From NCBI RefSeq assembly GCF_031877795.1, contig NC_133935.1, positions 74,356,303 to 74,420,302 on the forward strand: a stretch of DNA of 64,000 bases, given 5' to 3'. A program made the translations under genes and the position numbers. Under the pieces are notes generated by a model. It saw nothing but the letters and a program-made list of their open reading frames with translations, ran no database searches and was not told where the DNA came from. Positions 37,465 to 49,611 of this stretch are shown here, piece after piece; within the stretch, counting starts at the first letter, position 1, and every line of letters starts with the position of its first letter. The stretch comes from Strix aluco. Its lineage: Eukaryota; Chordata; Aves; Strigiformes; Strigidae.

Positions 37465-40400
37465 GTAAGTTAATAGCATACTTTATAGCTCATCTGCCAA
37501 CCTCTTTTGTCCTAGATGTGGAGAAAGCCAGATGGGCTGTTTTATATATAAAGAAATAACTGGAGAGGCAAGTTTGGTCACACTGACTGATTAAATTGGA
37601 TTTTCTTAAGACTCAGGTTGTCCTGAGAAATCCACAAATAACACACCTCCAGAGGAATGTTTTTTCTGTGTTGAGGACAGTGAACTAAGAGGGTCACCTC
37701 CCACTGAATTCAGGGTCAAACCTAATCTCTGTAGGCTTCACAGTTCAGTAGGGAGGTAAATTTGGGTGGACAAATGTCCTGTGTCAAACTAAACAGCATC
37801 AGGGAGCTTTCTTGGGGAGTAGAGCTAAGCCATCTATACCAGCACAGTGGTTCCTAGCCTGGTTTTGGTCTGAGGCAAAGATGGTCTCCCAAAGGAGCCT
37901 GGGATAAGATTTGGGAATCAGCATGTGCTGGGCCCCCTTCCCAGTGGGCAGCCTGGGTGAAGCCACGCTGGTTTGGCAGCTGAGACTTCAACAGTGAGGG
38001 TGTGGGGTATTCTCTGCCAGAGAATGGTCTCAGACAAGCTCATGTGGAGTGTGGGTGAATCCTCAGAAGGACTGGGCATGCAGCTGCCTTGGCGTGTGTC
38101 CTGCCCCAGGGAATTTAGATCTCCTTGGGGTTCATGGATGCTCTGCTGCCACATGGGAGCAGTGTCTCCTGCCCCCAAATACCTCTCTGGGTACTTTGGT
38201 GTAGTGTGGTAGCAAAGGAAGGAAGTGCGAGGAAGCAGGGTGACAATTGCAGGAGTCATAGCAATACCCAAATGCATCAGCAGTTACCCTGTGGTGCTGG
38301 GTTGCTGCAGAAGGCCCCTGCTACAGATCAGCTTCTGGGAAGGAAGGGAAACCTTCCCTAAAGGAGGAGGGCCTCATGTAGAGACTTGCTGTCCTCTCTC
38401 CATCTGCTGGTGGGGACAAGCTGTAAGCCCAGCGTCGATGACTGATGAAAGCCACTCATTAGGCATATTTCTGTGTTACTGGCAGGCAATGGGGTGGTTA
38501 CATTTCAGCTTTTATTCTGTATTGATATACCTGTCATGACTGACCTGCACAGGCTGATAGGATAGGATTACGGCCTGCGTAATCAATGAACTGTTTGCCA
38601 GTGGCAAAACCCCACCTACGTCCCTCAGCTGCACCTTTGCAGGGGCTGTTTTGAGGCAGGACTAAAAAGCCTGCTGATGACCAGCATCTCTTGTGTAAAC
38701 GAATATGCTTACAGGTAGGTACTGGGGTCCTATCAGAAAACAAGATGATTGGAAAGATAAGATACTAACATGGTCTTGAAAGATTTGGGTTTGCTAAGAA
38801 TGTGCAGCTTCATTAATGAGGATTTGTGGGTTAAAGCATGTTTGAGCTGGTAAAAATAAATGAGGAGTGGGCCATGATGCCCAGGCAAACACCTGAAATG
38901 GCTGCATCCTAAGGCAAGATCTTGGAGCTGACGCAGCTCCTACAGTGTGAAGCTGCCAAGCAGAAATTGCTAAAGTGCTTTAATTAAACCACAGACAGGA
39001 GTGGGAGAAAGCAGATGTTTCTTGGGAAGGAGAGCATCTCGTGGCGGTTCCTCGCAGGACCTGACCGCAGCACATCAGAGAGTGGTGGTTCCTTCAGACG
39101 GGAGCTCTTGCCCAAGTGCTGGCCCTTGGCACCTTCCTGCGAAGAAGGATAAATATGCAAAGGTGTTACCAAAAAACCATACTGAGGAATGGGGTTGGGA
39201 GGCTGGTTACTGCCCCCTCGCCATGGCAACCCCTTTTCCTGCGGTGGCAGGAGCCCAGCCTGGCTGGTGGGGTGTCCCCACTGCCTCCAGCCCCTCCTCT
39301 CTGTCATGTATTTTTTACATGCTTAATTTTTTCATGTTAAATTGATTTAAAGTGGGCATTAAAGAGGCACAAAGAGCAAACCAGTTCTCGGCAGAAATCC
39401 TGTGAGTCCCATTCAACCATTCCCAGCTGCAGGCAAAACAGACACCAGGAGAATTTGAAGCTAATTATTTACTGGTTTATAGACTTTCAGTTATTTCAGC
39501 CTGGCAGGTTTGATAAGGAAACCTGGAGCTTCAGTGAAAGCAATTAGCATGACTTCTACGAGATATTACTGAGTAATTGTGCCATTATTTACTTGCTGTA
39601 AAGCAACAGACTACTAGAGAGGGTTTGATGTTCTCTGTGGATTATTTGTGTCAGGGTGGATACAGTCACCAGGAGGATGGCAAGTAGAAGTGGGAACACT
39701 ACACACGCTTTCCCTGTGACAGTACAAGGACATGCACTTCTCCGCATCTTGTCCACTGTCTGGTACATCTTCCCTTGCTTTTATTCTGTGGTATTATAAC
39801 AGTGATGATCCTCAGAGCCAGGTACTGGTATTAGCCCTGGCCTGGGAAGACCCCAGGAGGGGGACAAGAGTGCCCTGGGTTAATGCTATGCTGGGTAGGC
39901 AAGGGGACAGACCACTGGGCAGATTTGTGCATCAACCCTAGCAGGCTGACAGGTGGGTGGAGGTGTCCACGTTGATCAATATTGAAGCAGACAGTGGAAA
40001 AAGTAGCAAAGGTTGCATTTCCTTCTGCTTGCAAGTAGGTTTCCTTTTCCAGTTAATATTGCTTCCTGCCAGGCATGAAATCGAACCCCTTTGTATGCAG
40101 GAATAGTTCAGTCCACCTCAAACCAATTCCTGTCCACTCTGAAAATGAAACATGAGAACTACTAAAAATAATCAGTAACAGGACAAGAAATAAATAATCC
40201 ACTGCTTTGTCCAGGGAGAAATACTTTCTGACTTGGTCAGCAGCAAGTAGTTATCCTTGCTGGAACTGGCTAAGAGGTTAACACATCTGGAGTGCATAAC
40301 TGACCCTGTCTTGGGGAAAATGGGGGCCTGGGATACTTTTTGAAGTCCTTTCCAGGTATGATTTTAAGAATAATGCTATAGAAATTGTTTAGGAAGCCTC

Positions 40401-40514
40401 TCCTTTCAGCAGGGAATGATTTATAATTTGGCTTTTTTCTGGAACTCCAGAACATTTGGACACTTCAGAAGTTTTCAAGGCCAGTGTTGACTTGTTACAA
40501 CTCTTGGAAGTATT

Positions 40515-40802
40515 GTGAAAGACAAAGACCAACAATCTGAGGATGAATGGGAAACGTACTTTCTAAAATGCTTTAGTCTAAACAAATACTTAAAATCTGT
40601 GAGTACCAGTACAGCCAGAAAATTAAGTAGAAAGAAAAATTTTACACACAAAATACTGTTCAGATTGACATTGGAAAAAACTGGTGTATTTGAGAATGAG
40701 CAAAGCCATCTGAAACAAGCAGGTTATTCCTTTGAGAGAATACCTAAAGTCTTTTGTAATGGGAAAAGACACTTTAGGTCTTGGGGAAATTATTTCTGTT
40801 AA
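40515..40802 (+). CDS. unrecognised lysine-rich open frame
   Basis: A 95-codon frame from an ATG at 40515, open further upstream to a total of about 104 codons between stops. The product would be basic and lysine/phenylalanine-rich (for example KLSRKKNFTHKILFRL) without signal peptide, membrane segment or known motif. A GTGAGTACC donor-like site inside it (40594) could end an exon. A-rich DNA produces such frames by chance, and nothing else supports expression. Confidence 0.12.
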   Translation: MKDKDQQSEDEWETYFLKCFSLNKYLKSVSTSTARKLSRKKNFTHKILFRLTLEKTGVFENEQSHLKQAGYSFERIPKVFCNGKRHFRSWGNYFC

Positions 40803-42074
40803 TATGAACCACTAAAGACATCTCAAGGATGGAATGCAAGGAAAAAGAACAACTAGGGCCTCTCAGGATGCTTTTGAAGTGTGATGCAAATCTGCAACAG
40901 TGAAACCAAGATTGCCACAGGCAGCACTGACCCTACAATCCATTTCAACACTTACACTTAGGGCTTTAATTCCAGAGTTTCTTGAAGCTCGGGTGGACTG
41001 AATGGCAAAAGCCCCAGTCTTTTCTGCACTCCTCCCCTGTGTGACTGAATCTCAGCTGGGCTAATTCTTTGCAGCTGCCCAGGCAGAAAGCCAGACCCTT
41101 CAGGTGGTGGGTTATGGGCAGACCAGGAGAAGGAGTTCTGGCATCCTCACGAACAGGACACCCTTGGGCAGGGGGAAGCCCAGAAAATATCAAAGTGCCC
41201 AATACTGCCCCCACATGGGCTTTGTAAGAGTCAAGAGAAGCAGCATCTGGTGAGGCAGTAGAACATAGCAACGGGACTCCAAGAGCAGGCCATGGGGAAG
41301 GGGAAGGGTTGTGACTCGACCCCGCTCTCTTCACCCAAGACACATAGTTTTATGTATCTTACATAGGAACAGAAAGTAGGGACCTTTGATGCACGTGCAC
41401 AGTAAAATTAGTGTAGAGGTTAAAAACCTCTTCTGTGCTATAGTCCTCCCACTCCACATCATCCTTTCATCCTCCCTCCCTCATGCTGACTAAACCTCTA
41501 ATCCTCTGCAGTTTGAGTTCTCCTCTCCATAAATTATTTTTTGTTTGAAAATAGCTGGAACCCTACTGATTCCTTTGCCTTATCATTATATTTCACTTCA
41601 AATCTCTGATGGAGTCAGTCTTTGGCACAGCACCTTCCCTTTCCCTGACAGATTCTGTCTCATAGAATCCTAGAATCATACAATCATAGAATGGTTTGGG
41701 TTGGAAGGGACCTTTAAAGGCCATCTAGTCTGCCCCCTCACCCAGGGAGCAGGGACATCTTCAATTGGATCTGGTTGCACAGAGCCCCCATCCAACCTGA
41801 TCTTGAATGTTTCCAGGGACCTACCACCTTTCTGGGCAACCTGTTCCAGTGTTTCACCACCCTCATTGTAAAAAATTTCTTCCTTATATCTAGTCTGAAT
41901 CTACCCTCTTTTAGTTTAAAACTATTATCCCTTGTCCTATTGCTACAGGCCCTGCTAAAACGTTTGTTCCCATCTTTCTTTTAAGTCCCCTTTAAGTACT
42001 GAAAAGCTGCAATAAGGTCTCCCCAGAGTCTTCTGTTCTCCAGGCTGAACAACCCCAACTCACTCAGCTTTTCC

Positions 42075-43069
42075 TCATAGGAGAGGTGTTCCATCCCTCT
42101 GATCATCTTCGTGGGCTCCTCTGGACTCACTCCAACAGGTCCATGTCTTCTCTGTTCTGAGGACTCCAGAGAGGGGCAGAATCACCTCCCTCATGCAGCC
42201 CAGGATATGGTTGGCTTTCTGGGCTGCAAGCACACATTGCTGGCTCATGTCCAGCTTTTCATCCACCAGTACCCCCAAGTCTTTCTCTGCAGGGCTGCTC
42301 TCAATCCCTTCATCCCCCAGCCTGTATTGATACTGGGGGTTGCCCTGACCCATGTGCAGGACCTTGCACTTGGCCTTGTTGAATCTCATGAGGTTCACTT
42401 CATATGGGCCCACTTCTTGAGATTGTCCAGATCCCTCTGGATGCCATCCCATCCCCCAGGTGTGTCAACCACACCACTCAGCTTGGTGTTGTCTGCAAAC
42501 TTGCTGAGGATGCTCTTGATCCCACTGTCTATGTCATTGATGAAGATATTAAATAGTACTGGTCCCAGTACAGATCCCTGAGGGACAGCACTTGTCACTG
42601 ATCTCCATCTGGACATTGAGCCATTGACCACTACTCTCTGGATGTGATGATCCAACCAATTCCTCATCCATTGAACAGTCCATGCATCAAATCCACATCT
42701 CTACAATGTAGAGGGAAGGATGTTGTGGGGCACAGTGTCAAAGGCCTTACTCAAATCCAGATAGATGACATCCATGGCTCTTCCTTTGTGCACTGATGTA
42801 GTCACTCCATCATAGAAGGCCACTAGGTTCATCAGGCAGGACTTGCCCTTGGTGAAGCCATGCTGGCTGTCCCAAATCACCTTCCTCTCCTCCATGTGCC
42901 TTAGCACAGCTTCTAGGAGGATCTGTTCCATGATCTTCCCAGGCACAGTGGTGAGGCTGACAGGTTGGTAGTTCCCAGGTTCCTCCTTTCTACCCTTTTT
43001 AAAAAAAGGGTGCAATACCTCCCTTCTTCCAGTTGCTGGGGACTTCACCTGACTGCCATGACTTTTCAA
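42075..43069 (-). pseudogene. CR1 reverse transcriptase, broken into three frames
   Basis: Three minus-strand blocks make up the polymerase: 42701-43069 with [26 protein letters not shown] and [13 protein letters not shown]; 42395-42667 with [27 protein letters not shown] and KFADNTKL; and 42075-42452 with [12 protein letters not shown] and [15 protein letters not shown]. In the second block the catalytic FADD motif reads FADN, so the second aspartate needed for metal binding is lost. Frameshifts near 42400 and 42680 separate the blocks. The enzyme would be inactive. Confidence 0.92.
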
Positions 43070-43176
43070 ATATCATGGAGAGTGGCTTGGCAGCTACAAA
43101 AGCTAATTCCCTCAGGACTCTGGGATGCATCTCATCAGGTCCCATAGACTTAAGTATGTTCAGGTTCCTCAGGTGG

Positions 43177-43551
43177 TCATGAACCTGATCTTCTCTTACA
43201 GTGGGAGGGACTTTGCCCCCCCAGTCCCTTTATTGCAGTCTGTCCACTCACAAGGTGTGGGAAGCAAGGTTGCCAGTGAAGACTGAGACAAAAAAGTTGT
43301 TGACTACCTAAGCCTTTTCCTTGTCCATTGTTACCAGTTTGCCAGTCTTGTTCATTGCAGGGGGATAGACTTTCTTTGACCTTCCTTTTCTGGCTGACAT
43401 ACCTGTACAAGCCCTTCTTATTGTTCTTTGCATTCCTTGCCAAGTTCAGCTCCAGCTGTGCCTTGGCCATCCTGACCCCATCCCTACACAACTGGGCAGT
43501 GTCCCTATACTGTTCCCAGGATACCTGTCCCTGCTTCCACTGCCTGCGCAT
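43177..43551 (-). pseudogene. CR1 ORF2 linker region
   Basis: The minus-strand frame with RRQWKQGQVSWEQYRDTAQLCRDGVR and NLARNAKNNKKGLYRYVSQKRK is the stretch that joins endonuclease and reverse transcriptase in CR1 ORF2. The last third is out of frame with the family and runs into unrelated residues. Its place between the endonuclease and polymerase remnants confirms that the element is collinear. Confidence 0.85.
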
Positions 43552-43584
43552 TTCCTTCTTGCCCTGTAGTTTGACCAGCAGGTC

Positions 43585-44082
43585 TCAACTCAGCCATGCC
43601 AGTCTCTTGCCTTGTTTTCCTGATTTCTTACACCTGAGGATCGAGAGCTCTTGCACTCTATGGAAAATGTCCTTAAAAATCTGCCAGCTCTGTTCTGCTT
43701 CCTTGTCCCTGAGGGCGGTTACCCAGGGGGTCCTATTGACTAACTCCTTGAACAGCTGGAAGTTTGTTTTCCTAAAATTCAGGGTCCTGACTTTACTTTT
43801 TACCCGACCCTTATCCCTCAGGACTGCGAACTCCACCAGTGCATGATCACTGCTGCCCAGGCTGCCTCCAATCTTGACATCATGGATTAGCTGACTTGTG
43901 TTGGTGACCAACAGGTCTAGTGTCACATCCCCTCTGGTAGGGCTCTCTATTACCTGGCTTAAGAAGTAATCCTCAATGTGCTCCAAGAGTCTCCTGGGTT
44001 GCCTACAGCTCAATATGCTACTTTTCCAGCAGATGTCGGGGTGGTTGAAGTCCCCCAGCAGGATAAGAGCCTTCGAGCACAA
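43585..44082 (-). pseudogene. CR1 AP-like endonuclease, C-terminal part
   Basis: This 165-codon frame contains GDFNHPDICWK (residues 10-20) and SSDHALVEF (77-85), both catalytic motifs of the exonuclease-endonuclease-phosphatase fold that CR1 uses to nick target DNA. The histidine of SDH and the aspartate of GDFN are kept. The N-terminal half is missing or decayed: a TAG interrupts the VxYRPPNQ segment just upstream. It is not functional. Confidence 0.92.
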
Positions 44083-44285
44083 TGCCTCCTGTAGCTGGAG
44101 TAAGAAGGCTTTGTCAATAGGCTCCCCTTGATTGGGTGGCCTATACTAAACACCAGCCTCAAAGTGCCCTTTGTTGCCTCGGTCTCTAATTCTTACCCGT
44201 AAGCTTTCAGTCTGCTCCTGGCTATTCTCCCTGTGGGATAGACCCTCTACTTCTGCACATTTGCTTGGGTGCCAGAGCTCACATG

Positions 44286-44671
44286 AAACCTAACCCAGTT
44301 GAAAACTACTTATCCATCTCATTTGTGTCTGCACATCAAGAAATTATCTTTGTTCATCAGCACAATGCATATATTGAACCTAATTACTAAACTTTTTTTG
44401 AATGCCATCTTCAGTTTTGTTTCCCAAATGTGTAGAGGGCATCAATCAGATAGGATGAATTCAGATTGTTGTGTGTCACATAAAATGTCCAGAAAATCTG
44501 AACATGTATGTGAAATGTAGAGGATTTAGAAAAGATTGAACAAAAAATTATTATCTACCTCAGCTGCCGAAGAGCTGCTGCTCTGCTGCCATTTACTGGG
44601 ATTCAGCTGGGATAATCTGTCTCCCAGTCTTTTACTTAACTTTAATGGCAACAGGAGAGTGGAGTGACAGT
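44286..44671. other. spacer between two oppositely oriented CR1 pieces
   Basis: Non-repetitive AT-rich sequence without recognised features. A 73-codon plus-strand frame (44299-44520) has no motifs. Confidence 0.5.
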
Positions 44672-44735
44672 AGGTTGGACTAGATGACCTTTAAAGGTCC
44701 CTTCCAACCCAAACCATTCTATGATTCTATGATTC
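44672..44735 (+). mobile_element. CR1 3' tail fragment
   Basis: AGGTTGGACTAGATGACC followed by TTTAAAGGTCCCTTCC, AACCCAAACCATTC and the octamer repeats TATGATTC. This is the last 64 bases of a CR1 in plus orientation, opposite to the copy that ends at 44285. It is nearly the exact reverse complement of that copy's own tail at 41661-41735. Confidence 0.93.
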
Positions 44736-46916
44736 AGATGGGGATGCGCGTCAGCGCTGGCTGATACCCAAACCCAGCCCCAGAGCAGGCAAACTCCCTA
44801 CATGGGTGGCCCAAGCTGTGCAGCAGGAAGGAGCTGTTGTTTCCTGCTTACTTTGTAGGCTGTTGTTCTGCTTAAAATGTGAGACTGAAAAGAGGGAAAT
44901 TGGGAAAGCAAAGGCCTGGTTGGAAATTTCCAAGTGCCTTCATGTTCTCATTGCTTATGAAGGAATAAGCTTGTCCTTGATAAGCAAGTGGCCTGGAGAT
45001 TTATGTTTGCACCATCTGGACTGTCTGTCACCAGTCAAGGTGTAAGTGTTATTTCTTAAATGAAAGCAAAAGCCTGTCCTCCTGCAGGGTTGGTCAGCAG
45101 TCCCTCCTGCCTCCCGCAGCAGGACTAAATCTGCCCATCAGTTGGGCAAGGCTGTGCTGGGTTTGGGGAGATCAGGTCTGCAGGCTCTGGCTGAGGGCTG
45201 CAGGGTGAAAAGGAGCTCACTGAAAACTGGTCTGCCAAAATCTGTCTCTGATAAAACAGCCCAACCCATCCTGTAAAGACTTTTCCTGAAAAAACTTGTA
45301 ATCACTGAGGAAATGACGGGAACTGAGGCCTCCCTTCCCTCCCAGGCGAGGCACTCTGCAGCTCTTTTTCCCTCCAGTCTGCTCAACATACCAGTGTCCC
45401 AGGGGAACAAGGGCCAGGGCTCAAGCTGCAGCACATCAAGGGCAGACTGAAGTGCGAGGGAGGAGGGATTGCAGCAATGCACTCTACGATGCACTCCGCT
45501 CCTCGTAGGAGTATGGAAATGTAGGGTCAAGTTCTCCTGTGGCAGCAGGAGAGGGAGGAAGAGTGATTCCTCTGGCCTTAGTGACATTTCACTTATTTAC
45601 ACCAGCTGCAAATCTTATCTGGAGTATTGAGAGACTTTAGTGTGGCTTTCCTCATTTGCTTTTAAGAAGGCACGCAATTAATAGAAGTGCTGTGTGCTGA
45701 AATGCCTGATTATGAGGGGGCAGGGCTGAACAGGTTAAAAATACATAGGACTTTGGATTATATTACTTCCTATGAAACAGTTTCCAGCTCCGCTGTCCCA
45801 GACCATGTATCTCCTCTCTTATCGGTGGATTAGATATAAAGAAACCACTCTCACTGTTATCAGGAAGGTGAGGCTGTTGTGTTTGATTTTTTACCTTGTG
45901 GTTTGTAACATGTCAGTTTCTGGTGAAACATAGTCTGAATCCAGCATTGGTTTGGTACCTTGGTAAACTGCTGAACATCACAAGAGGGTAATAAGGAATA
46001 TGGTGTCCATGCTCTACTTGCCCTTCATCCTATCCGTCTTCCTTGGATGACCCTAAACATTATTTTGTGTGCCACATTCCTCTATTACACGTGTTTTCTT
46101 AAATGCTGGGTTTTTTCTGGTGTGTGCTAATATACTCCTGTCCTATGGCAGCTAGAGAGGAGCAATGTGTCAGCAGGCTGCAGTGTCCCTCTATATGCAC
46201 GCAGAGTGGTCATCAGTCTGCAGGTACAGTCCTGGGCTGGGGAAATTATGTTCTTGGGAGCTGTGTTCCTAACTCCCTTAGATTCACCTGAGAAAAATGA
46301 CCAACTTTTAATTTGTGGAATTGTACAGACCAGTGACAGCAGGACACAAACAGAAAACCTGATAAAACAAAGTGTCCTCAGCAGAGATGTTGCAAGATTT
46401 GGTGGCCAGTAGGTTCTCTCCTCCTCTAGAGTTCTTTCTGGATGTTGCTGCCACCACCTCCCTCTTTGTTGGCTTCACAGATTGTCATCCCTCGTCCTGG
46501 ATGGTGGCAGCAGCCAGCAGGACGTTTGCTGTACCTTTGCACAGCTCTGAGATTCATAAAGCTCCTCCAGACTCCAGAGAAAGCATGTGAAGCCTGTTCA
46601 GCCTGTATGGAGAAGCTGACGTTGCCCCAAGGCAGGGAAGGGACATAGAAATCACCAAGTGATCTGGCCAGCCATGGGAAGAGTCGCAGAAAGAAAGAAG
46701 CAAGCAGGCTTCGCCCTGGTCTTTGGGTATTTGCAGTCGCTCTGAGGCTGTAAACCACTCATTGCAGGAACTGTCATCTCCTATGAGGCACGGTGGGTGG
46801 TGAAGGCCACATAAAATACATATAAATCCCAGTCCAGTCCAGACCGTAAAACTGGTTTAAAGTGAAAACAGATTCGGGCTTTTCTTGGGCAGTGGGCAGA
46901 CATCAGCTCTGGGATG

Positions 46917-47372
46917 TCGCGTCTCCGTCTGGGCCTCTGTTGGTGGGTCGTCCTTGCTGCCTCGACAGAGTGTGTTGCTTCCTCCCATCCCATGACACAG
47001 CTCCCTGATTTTGTCCATTTGGTGGCCAGCCAGGGAAGAGCGAGCGGCAGCAGCCGGGTTGGAGCACCGTGACCTCTGGCAGGGCGGTGACAGCTGGGGT
47101 GGGAATGGAACCCTCCGTGGCTCCCCTCTGTGGGGAGCAGTGCCGCCCCGTCTGCCCCACGGAGACGTGACCACTTCTCAGCTATTCCTCGCGGCTGTGA
47201 TGCCAGGGATGCCCTCAGATCTGTCAGGGCAGGCGCTGTGGGGACGCGCTAATCCCCTCCAGGAAAGTTCCTGCAGCTTATTTCAAATACCCAGTTTAAA
47301 CCGGTTAATCCGAGTGGGTTGGTCTGTCTGGCGGGTCGGGCTGACACAGGCGCTGCCACGGGTGAAGGTCGG
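46917..47372. promoter_or_regulatory. CpG-rich patch, weak CpG island
   Basis: A hand count gives about 27 CpG dinucleotides in 456 bases, with GC near 60 percent and an observed/expected ratio of about 0.65. That meets relaxed CpG-island thresholds in an otherwise CpG-poor region. No TATA box, known first exon or repeat explains it. It could be a promoter or enhancer. The long frames across it follow from high GC. Confidence 0.4.
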
Positions 47373-48312
47373 GTGTTGCTCCAGGGCAGTGACAAAGGGT
47401 GGCTGGTTCTGCTGCTCCCCAGCCAGACCTCCGCCTGCAGCCCTGAAAGCCTTTTGTCCAAATCCTGTGCAGTTCTGGGCCGTTTCCTGTGCAGTTTTTT
47501 AGTGCTTTTTGTCCTTCCTTAGTTTAAAACAGTACTTCTGTTTTTTCCCTGGTGAGACTAGTAAAAGCTAGGAGGATATTACTCTTAAATTTCCCCTTTA
47601 CACCTTATTATACACCTGGGTAACAAAGTAATTTATCCTAGAGAAGCAGATGGGGTGAAAATGTGACTGTTTCCAAATTCTGCAGCACAACAAACAGATG
47701 CTATTTTAACTGTGACCTGTGTTTCGTTGTAGCCTGGTTTATCTTGCTTGGGAGAAATTTCAGGAAGTTGTGTAGAGCAAAAGGGTGCAGCTTGGCTTTT
47801 CATTGTTTTCACTGCTCCTGCTCATATACAACACAGGAAAACAAGGGGAAAATATGTTTTCAATGGGATTCACTCCCATGTTTCTTGTGAACCTGGAGTT
47901 CAGAGAAGCATGATAAAATGGAAACTGGGGGAAGGTATTGAGGGAGAGATGGTGCTTGGTGCAGTGTATGTTCTTCACACTTGGCCAAAGTTTGTTTGCT
48001 TCTCCTGACTCATTAGCATTTAAGTAATTTCACTAGCATCTATATGTAAATAACTTTCCATGGCAAACAACTTCAAACTTGAATCTGCAATTCTTTCTTT
48101 GCTCAGGAAGATTCAGTTAAAACTGGGGTTACTTTCGTAGAAACCTAACTTGGAAATACTTTTTTTTCAGTCATATAATGTTAATTATCCTACATTCACA
48201 TAACATATCTTATGTCAGCTGAAAGCCAGACCACTTTGTGAACTGTTTGGAGGGCGCTGGTAAATTAACTCCAATTAGTCCCCTTTCTTCAGTTTAAATT
48301 GCTTTTCCTGAG

Positions 48313-48374
48313 CTGTGACTCCTCTCCTCCATCCTAACTCCATCTGTGACTCTTCCCCTCCTTCCTAACTCCTC
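48313..48374. repeat. 31-bp tandem duplication, two copies
   Basis: CTGTGACTCCTCTCCTCC... at 48313 is repeated from 48344 as CTGTGACTCTTCCCCTCC..., both pyrimidine-rich and followed by CCTAACTCC. The copies differ at a few positions. Simple local duplication. Confidence 0.75.
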
Positions 48375-49611
48375 TGCTGATGTTAATACTCTCAGAGGAG
48401 TCACTGGACAACCCCTGGGCCAGGTCCTGCATGTATACTCAACCTAATCGGCAATTTCTGACAAACACCTGACTTTTATATTTAAATGGCAAAGTCCCTT
48501 CTGTGAGCCCGGTGATGGGCTTAGCAACCCCTGCAGTGAGGTGGAGGGAAGAGCTAGGGGCAAACCTTCCTTGAACAAGACCAGAAAGATTTGCTAAAGC
48601 CTATCTGTCAGGGCTGTCTGGGTTTTATGTGTGGTGATACACAGTCTTCATACACATACCATTGTACTCAGAAATGCCTTGATCGAGGCCAAATGTTGCT
48701 TTGCTGAAGATCTTGATTTGAAACTTGAAATGGAGGCAGTTTAGCATGTACTAACAATGGATGACCCTCCTACTTACACATTTTTGTCATATTTCTCTAT
48801 GTGAATAGCTTCAACCTCCAAGTGTATGGAAGGCTTTGTTGTCAGATTAAAAACCTCTGTAGTCAAAGTCACCTCTCTTCCCTCTCACGGGTAGCATTTA
48901 CAGCTGACTCATCTGCATCTGACTCACCTGGTGCAACAGTGCATTTCTTCCAGAACAGTCCTGAGTATAGAGTCAGGTAAAGGTAGGAAATTTGGAAAGT
49001 TTCAGGCAAAAGTATGGATGCAAGTGATGTCCTAAGTGGAACTGCCCTTCCCATAGGTAAATGAGTGCTCCTGCTGTCTCTAGGGAGCATTAGGCACATC
49101 CATGTAAGTGGCCAAAGTTGTCCAGTGCAGTCTGTGCATATTAGGTAATCTTAGTTGTCACACAGAGATGGACTTCACAGCACATGTCCTTCAAGTCTGA
49201 TATGCCCAGAGTGCTTTGGACCTCCTGTGCAAATGCTGCTGGGTGGGTTGTTCAGACTATGCACAGTAAGTGTCATCATGGGATCAGGAGACACTGGAAT
49301 TACTCTGCACACACAGTCATGGTGTATGTTTCTTTAACAAAATAAATCAGTCTAATGTGGGCTTTCCTTTCAGTCCCCACGTTGGTGCTCACCAATGTAT
49401 TTTGGCATGGATAATCATGTGACCATAGAGTGAGTTTAACCAGCTCAGTGGTGCAGCTGACTGCAGATACACCAGCACTAGTAATGACACAGGAAAGATG
49501 ACAGGAGCAGGCAGGGGAGGGCAGGACTGCTCCTCTTGACAGTAGAACATGCTTAGATTGACATAAGCCAACCATGACACCACACTCTCAGTGATTTGTC
49601 TGGGATTTTAG

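Larger units (their letters stand above)
33297..41660. other. non-repetitive, mostly non-coding stretch
   Basis: No recognised gene or transposable element. It contains a small (AATC)n run near 34938 and a GC-rich patch at 36.2-36.4 kb that gives long chance frames (133 codons minus, 36078-36479). An exon-like segment at 37305-37464 and a lysine-rich frame near 40.5 kb are listed separately. A stretch at 39440-39640, rich in TAATTA, GATA and related words, resembles conserved enhancer DNA in texture. Confidence 0.5.
41661..44285 (-). mobile_element. CR1 LINE, longer 5'-truncated copy
   Basis: The plus strand begins with the complement of the CR1 tail (CATAGAATCCTAGAATCATA, then GAATGGTTTGGGTTGGAAGG) and continues through the 3' untranslated region, reverse transcriptase, linker and C-terminal part of the AP-type endonuclease, up to about 44285. 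Endonuclease words upstream of 44082 (YRPPNQGE; SLRVRIRDRGNKG) are readable but interrupted by stops. At 2.6 kb it is a bit over half of a full CR1. It is more decayed than the copy at 26.9-28.6 kb, with several frameshifts and stops. No target-site duplication was seen. Confidence 0.95.

Noticed and set aside
47011-47502. 163-codon plus-strand frame
   Set aside because: Lies in GC-rich CpG-patch DNA where stop codons are rare; no motif, and overlapping frames of similar length on the other strand.
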